The notes under the pieces: model-generated | Database searches by the model: none | What the model saw: the letters and a program-made list of their open reading frames with translations, nothing else | What the model was told of the DNA's origin: nothing | Source: Frankia nepalensis | GTDB lineage: Bacteria > Actinomycetota > Actinomycetes > Frankiales > Frankiaceae | NCBI RefSeq assembly: GCF_016786325.1 | Contig: NZ_JADWYU010000084.1 | Location: 18,279 to 82,278 of the forward strand | Reading direction: 5' to 3' | DNA: 64,000 bases | Shown here: positions 60,915 through 64,000 of the stretch, piece after piece | Layout of the letters: each line of letters starts with the position of its first letter | Numbering within the stretch: the first letter of the stretch is position 1 | Position numbers and translations under genes: made by a program

Positions 60915-61556
60915 GTGCGGCGAGCGGGCAGGTACGGTGCGCTTCTCGACGGCGACCTGATGAACCTCCTGTTTCCTGAAAGGGAGGTGGTCAGGGTCCT
61001 GCTCGATGGCCGGTTGGTCGATGCGGTGTTCCGCGTGGAAGCCGGCGAGCACGCGCGAAGGGCGCGGTTCGGGTTGAGAGCGCTGTGCTATCCGCATCTG
61101 CTGCGCCGGCTCGAGCGCCTTCCCTCGGGAGTCCTCGTCGGTGACCCCGTTCCGTGGGTCGAGACGTGTCCGCTGCCCGAGGGCGTGGTCGAACGGTCGG
61201 CGGCCGGGATCGGGCGCCTCCTGGAGCCGCCGGTTGTCCTGGACGCGGTGGTAGTGCCGGCGGTCGGTCCCGCGCAGACCCGGCATGTGTGGGTCGCCGA
61301 CCGGTTCGCGCCTCACGCGCGTCGTTGGGTGGTCAGCGGTGACCGTCGGGTGGACGCGGCGGTGCTCGTCGCCGCGGCGGTCCGCGGGGTAGGGCTGGTC
61401 ACCCGCTGGCCCGGCCCCGAGGTCGTCACCGCGGCGGATTCTCCGGCCGGGCGGCCGACGGCGGGCACGGCCTGGCTGCTGGCCGAGCAGACCTACGGGG
61501 CCTGGCTCGCCGCGGGCGCGCGCTCGCGGCGCCGTGAGCTGGTTCCGACCGGTTGA
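60915..61556 (+). CDS. Hypothetical protein, unknown family
   Basis: 213 residues starting at a GTG with AGGGAGGG 6 nt upstream, a convincing ribosome site. The sequence looks globular (GDLMNLLFPEREVVRVLLDG, RFGLRALCYPHLLRRLERLP, VLDAVVVPAVGPAQTRHVWV), with no signal peptide or membrane helix. I do not recognise it. The antisense frame is open too but is arginine-rich and less natural. It lies inside the accessory block between tRNA-Leu and murI. Confidence 0.6.
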   Translation: MRRAGRYGALLDGDLMNLLFPEREVVRVLLDGRLVDAVFRVEAGEHARRARFGLRALCYPHLLRRLERLPSGVLVGDPVPWVETCPLPEGVVERSAAGIGRLLEPPVVLDAVVVPAVGPAQTRHVWVADRFAPHARRWVVSGDRRVDAAVLVAAAVRGVGLVTRWPGPEVVTAADSPAGRPTAGTAWLLAEQTYGAWLAAGARSRRRELVPTG

Positions 61557-61633
61557 TCCGCCGCGATCCAATTTCGCTCTAACGGGCGGGTGGGCGACTT
61601 TGTGGGCGAAATCAGCCGAATAAGCCGGCCTAG

Positions 61634-61696
61634 CGGCTGCCTGGAGCACCTCGGCGGCGCGAAAGCGCTTTGACGCCGCCAAGGGGTAGGCAGCCG
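61634..61696 (+). other. Nested hairpin with GNRA-type tetraloop, possible structured RNA
   Basis: Outer arms CGGCTGCCT (61634-61642) and AGGCAGCCG (61688-61696) pair perfectly. Inside, GGCGGCG (61653-61659) pairs with CGCCGCC (61674-61680), or alternatively GCGC-GAAA-GCGC (61657-61668) forms a tetraloop hairpin. It lies 77 bp behind the hypothetical gene and could be its terminator or a separate structured RNA. Confidence 0.5.
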
Positions 61697-61807
61697 GGCT
61701 TTGTTGCTGGGGGTGACACCTATCGCGCACTCTGCCGCAGCCGAGCGCCGATCCGCCCGGCGAAGGCACCTGTGGCCGTCGCCGGGCGACGAATCGGGAC
61801 GAGGGAT

Positions 61808-61863
61808 GCGGCTGGGGTGTCACGGCCCGGGGACGGATGGATCGGCCCGGACACCTCAGCCGC
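61808..61863 (+). other. 14-bp stem-loop in the murI upstream region
   Basis: GCGGCTGGGGTGTC (61808-61821) pairs with GACACCTCAGCCGC (61850-61863), 13 Watson-Crick pairs and one G-U. The 28-nt loop contains a direct repeat CGGCCCGG (61823 and 61843). It lies 400 bp before murI. The G-U pair means the stem is best as plus-strand RNA. Confidence 0.5.
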
Positions 61864-62262
61864 GTCCTCAACCTACCTGCTCGATAGCTGATAGTCACTG
61901 ATCGATTACAGGCAGTTCCCAGGCTACACCCTGAGACCGGTCCTTGCCGGATGACACTCCGTATGGTCGCCATTTCGGCACGGAAGGGCTCATCGGCGGC
62001 GATGTCGCCCTCGAAGGGGAGCCGGGGTTCGCGGACCGTATGGTCGTGTGAGGGGGCGACAACGCCTGGGTACGCAGTTCGTTCGAGGAACTGTCGACTT
62101 CGGCGTCTTCCTTGCCGTGGCGTGCCCACTATCACGTTGGACGCATATCAGGCAAGATCCGGGCACTCGTGGACGATCTACCCGGATGTCCGCGGTTCGG
62201 CAATCGGCTGGTGACGACACCCACAGGGTGTGTCCAGCGGTTCCGGCTTAGTCTTTGCCTTC

Positions 62263-63207
62263 ATGAGCGACGCGCCGATAGGGGTGTTCGACAGTGGCGT
62301 AGGCGGTCTGACGGTGGCCAGGGCCATCCTCGACCAGCTGCCGCATGAGCCGCTCCTGTACTTCGGCGATACCGCGCACGCCCCGTACGGCCCGCGGCCG
62401 ATCGCCGAGATCCGCCGGCTCGCGCTCGCCGCCATGGACACGCTGGTCGCCGATGGCGTCAAGCTCCTCGTGATCGCGTGCAACACGGCCAGCGCGGCCT
62501 GCCTGCGCGATGCCCGGGAGCGTTACGACGTTCCGGTGGTCGAGGTCGTCCTCCCGGCCGCCCGCCGCGCGGTGGCCGCCAGCCGGAGCGGGCGGGTCGG
62601 CGTGATCGGGACGAGCGCGACGATCACCAGCCGCGCCTACGACGACGCGGTCGCCGCCGCGGGGGTGACCCTGACGAGCGTTGCCTGCCCCGCGTTCGTC
62701 GACTTCGTCGAACGCGGTACGACGGCGGGCCGGCAGCTGCTCGGCCTGACCGAGGCATACCTGGCGCCGCTACAGGAAGCGGGCGTCGACACCCTGATCC
62801 TCGGATGTACCCATTATCCGCTGCTGACTGGGGTTATCAGCCTCGTTATGGGGGAAGGGGTGACGCTGGTGAGTAGCGCTGAGGAAACCGCCAAGGACAC
62901 CTACCGAGTGTTGGCACGCGGTGGGTTGTTCCGTGACCCGGACCTGCCCGCACCCGCCCACCGGTTCCTCGCCACTGGCGATCCCCGCTCGTTCACCCGG
63001 GTCGGCCGCCGGTTCCTCGGCCCGGAGCTGGGAGCCGTGCTTCCCGGCCAGCCGGTCGGCGGCGGTACCCGTGACGCGGACACCAGTGGCGCGCAACAGC
63101 CTTTGCCCGTGAGCATGGCGGTGAACACCCGGGAAGCGGACGAGGGCGGCGAGATGGCGGCGGTCCTGGCGACAGCGACGGCGACGGCTGAGGCGGTGCG
63201 TCGGTGA
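62263..63207 (+). CDS. murI: Glutamate racemase
   Basis: 314 residues. It makes D-glutamate for peptidoglycan. The motifs are [18 protein letters not shown] (D10), IACNTAS with catalytic C73, and LGCTHYPLL with catalytic C182 and H184. The C-terminus extends about 40 residues past the usual end with an Ala/Thr-rich sequence. Start ATG 62263. Its stop overlaps the next gene by 4 bp, as in other actinobacteria. Confidence 0.96.
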   Translation: MSDAPIGVFDSGVGGLTVARAILDQLPHEPLLYFGDTAHAPYGPRPIAEIRRLALAAMDTLVADGVKLLVIACNTASAACLRDARERYDVPVVEVVLPAARRAVAASRSGRVGVIGTSATITSRAYDDAVAAAGVTLTSVACPAFVDFVERGTTAGRQLLGLTEAYLAPLQEAGVDTLILGCTHYPLLTGVISLVMGEGVTLVSSAEETAKDTYRVLARGGLFRDPDLPAPAHRFLATGDPRSFTRVGRRFLGPELGAVLPGQPVGGGTRDADTSGAQQPLPVSMAVNTREADEGGEMAAVLATATATAEAVRR

Positions 63208-63950
63208 AACTCACCATTCTGGGCTGCTCCGGGACCTATCCCGGACCAAGCTCCGCGTGCTCCTCCTATCTGGTCGAGTCCGGCGGGTTCCGGCTCGTCC
63301 TGGACGCCGGCAACGGCTCGATGGGCGAGCTGCAGCGGCACTGCGACCTGCGGGACGTCGACGCGGTGCTGCTCAGCCACCTGCATGGCGACCACTGTTT
63401 GGATCTCGTCGTGCAGAGCTATGCGCGCCGTTACCACCCCCAGGGCATGCCTCCCAAGCTGCCCGTCTATGGGCCGATCAACACCCGGGAACGGCTGTGT
63501 GGCGCCTTCGAGCGCTGGCCCGACGACTCGCTCGCCGACATCTACGACTTCCAGACGATCGGCCCGGGTCGTGTCCATATCGGGCCGTTCCTGATCGATC
63601 TGGCCCGGGTCGCCCACCCGGTCGAGGCCTATGGCGTGCGGATCAGCGCCGACGGCAAGGTGCTGACCTACTCCGGTGACACCGGCCCCTGCGAGAAGCT
63701 CGTCCGGCTCGCGAAGGACAGCGATCTCTTCCTCTGCGAGGCCGCCTTCCTCGACCACGAGGACAACCCGCCGGACCTGCACCTGACCGGCCGCGAAGCG
63801 GGTCAGCACGCCGAGGCCGCCGGCGTCGGCCAGCTCGTCGTCACCCACTTGGTTCCCTGGGGCGACGCGGCCCGCAGTCAGGAGGAAGCCGCCTCCACCT
63901 TCCGCGGCCAGCTCAGCCTCGCCACGCCCGGCGCCAGCTACGAGGTCTGA
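63204..63950 (+). CDS. MBL-fold metallo-hydrolase (Rv1339-like)
   Basis: 248 residues of the metallo-beta-lactamase fold. The zinc motif is [13 protein letters not shown] (HxHxDH, about 58-63), then the histidine of [11 protein letters not shown], the aspartate of TYSGDTGPC and the final VVTHLVP. The family member next to murI in mycobacteria (Rv1339) has been reported to act as a cyclic-nucleotide phosphodiesterase; that role is inferred here from position and similarity. The GTG at 63204 overlaps the murI stop. Confidence 0.9.
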   Translation: MKLTILGCSGTYPGPSSACSSYLVESGGFRLVLDAGNGSMGELQRHCDLRDVDAVLLSHLHGDHCLDLVVQSYARRYHPQGMPPKLPVYGPINTRERLCGAFERWPDDSLADIYDFQTIGPGRVHIGPFLIDLARVAHPVEAYGVRISADGKVLTYSGDTGPCEKLVRLAKDSDLFLCEAAFLDHEDNPPDLHLTGREAGQHAEAAGVGQLVVTHLVPWGDAARSQEEAASTFRGQLSLATPGASYEV

Positions 63951-64000
63951 CCACCCCGCGCACACAGGTCATTCGCGGGTCGGACCTCCCCGGCCCGGTC

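Overview
The window looks like chromosome from a high-GC actinobacterium, most probably a Frankia-type (Frankiales) organism. Base composition is strongly GC-biased, GTG starts are frequent, and ABC transporters, large LuxR/XRE regulators and Actinobacteria-only families (DUF2017, DUF5709, DUF6986-like, DUF2752) are abundant. The order pncB / nrtR-like / clpS / DUF2017 / mec / cysO / cysM ... murI / MBL hydrolase at the right end follows the arrangement known from mycobacteria. The genus call is inference; the phylum call is firm.

Region 1 (1-25.6 kb) is a purine and ureide catabolic island. It holds the urease structural genes ureABC (minus strand), a four-gene NMT1-type ABC importer, an adenine-deaminase-like protein that has lost its catalytic residues, a GHKL-ATPase/winged-helix regulator, and a Rieske oxygenase. 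These are followed by a three-subunit xanthine dehydrogenase, allantoinase, a fused allantoicase/OHCU decarboxylase, a giant LuxR-type ATPase regulator, 5-hydroxyisourate hydrolase and an HpcH/HpaI-aldolase-like protein. Together they outline hypoxanthine/xanthine -> urate -> (urate oxidase not seen here) -> 5-hydroxyisourate -> OHCU -> allantoin -> allantoate -> urea -> ammonia. A satellite purine block (30.5-33.1 kb) encodes adenosine deaminase and an 8-oxoguanine/guanine-deaminase-type amidohydrolase.

Region 2 (25.6-49.7 kb) is mixed and more accessory. It has an XRE-type regulator paired with a glycosyltransferase-like gene behind a palindrome-rich, relatively AT-rich leader, acetyltransferases, a beta-carbonic anhydrase, a SpoU methyltransferase, an agmatinase-type ureohydrolase, a dienelactone hydrolase and an orphan ABC ATPase with degenerate motifs. 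It also has a winged-helix protein with an E/P/A repeat tail and a branched-chain-amino-acid-type ABC system with a fused LivH-LivM permease. It ends in a two-gene unit of an HTH/Nudix-like protein plus a sugar-nucleotide epimerase.

Region 3 (50-64 kb) is conserved core: nicotinate phosphoribosyltransferase facing an NrtR-like regulator, then clpS, DUF2017 and the Mec-CysO-CysM cysteine pathway with a cysteine-codon leader peptide, and finally murI and an MBL hydrolase. An approximately 6-kb accessory block sits between cysM and murI: an ADP-ribosylglycohydrolase, a PLP desulfhydrase, a GNAT protein, tRNA-Leu and a degenerate tRNA-Leu 3' fragment. Short tandem repeats (6, 8, 9, 15, 17, 18 and 27 bp units) are scattered through gaps and protein termini. 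No CRISPR array, transposase or integrase was seen.
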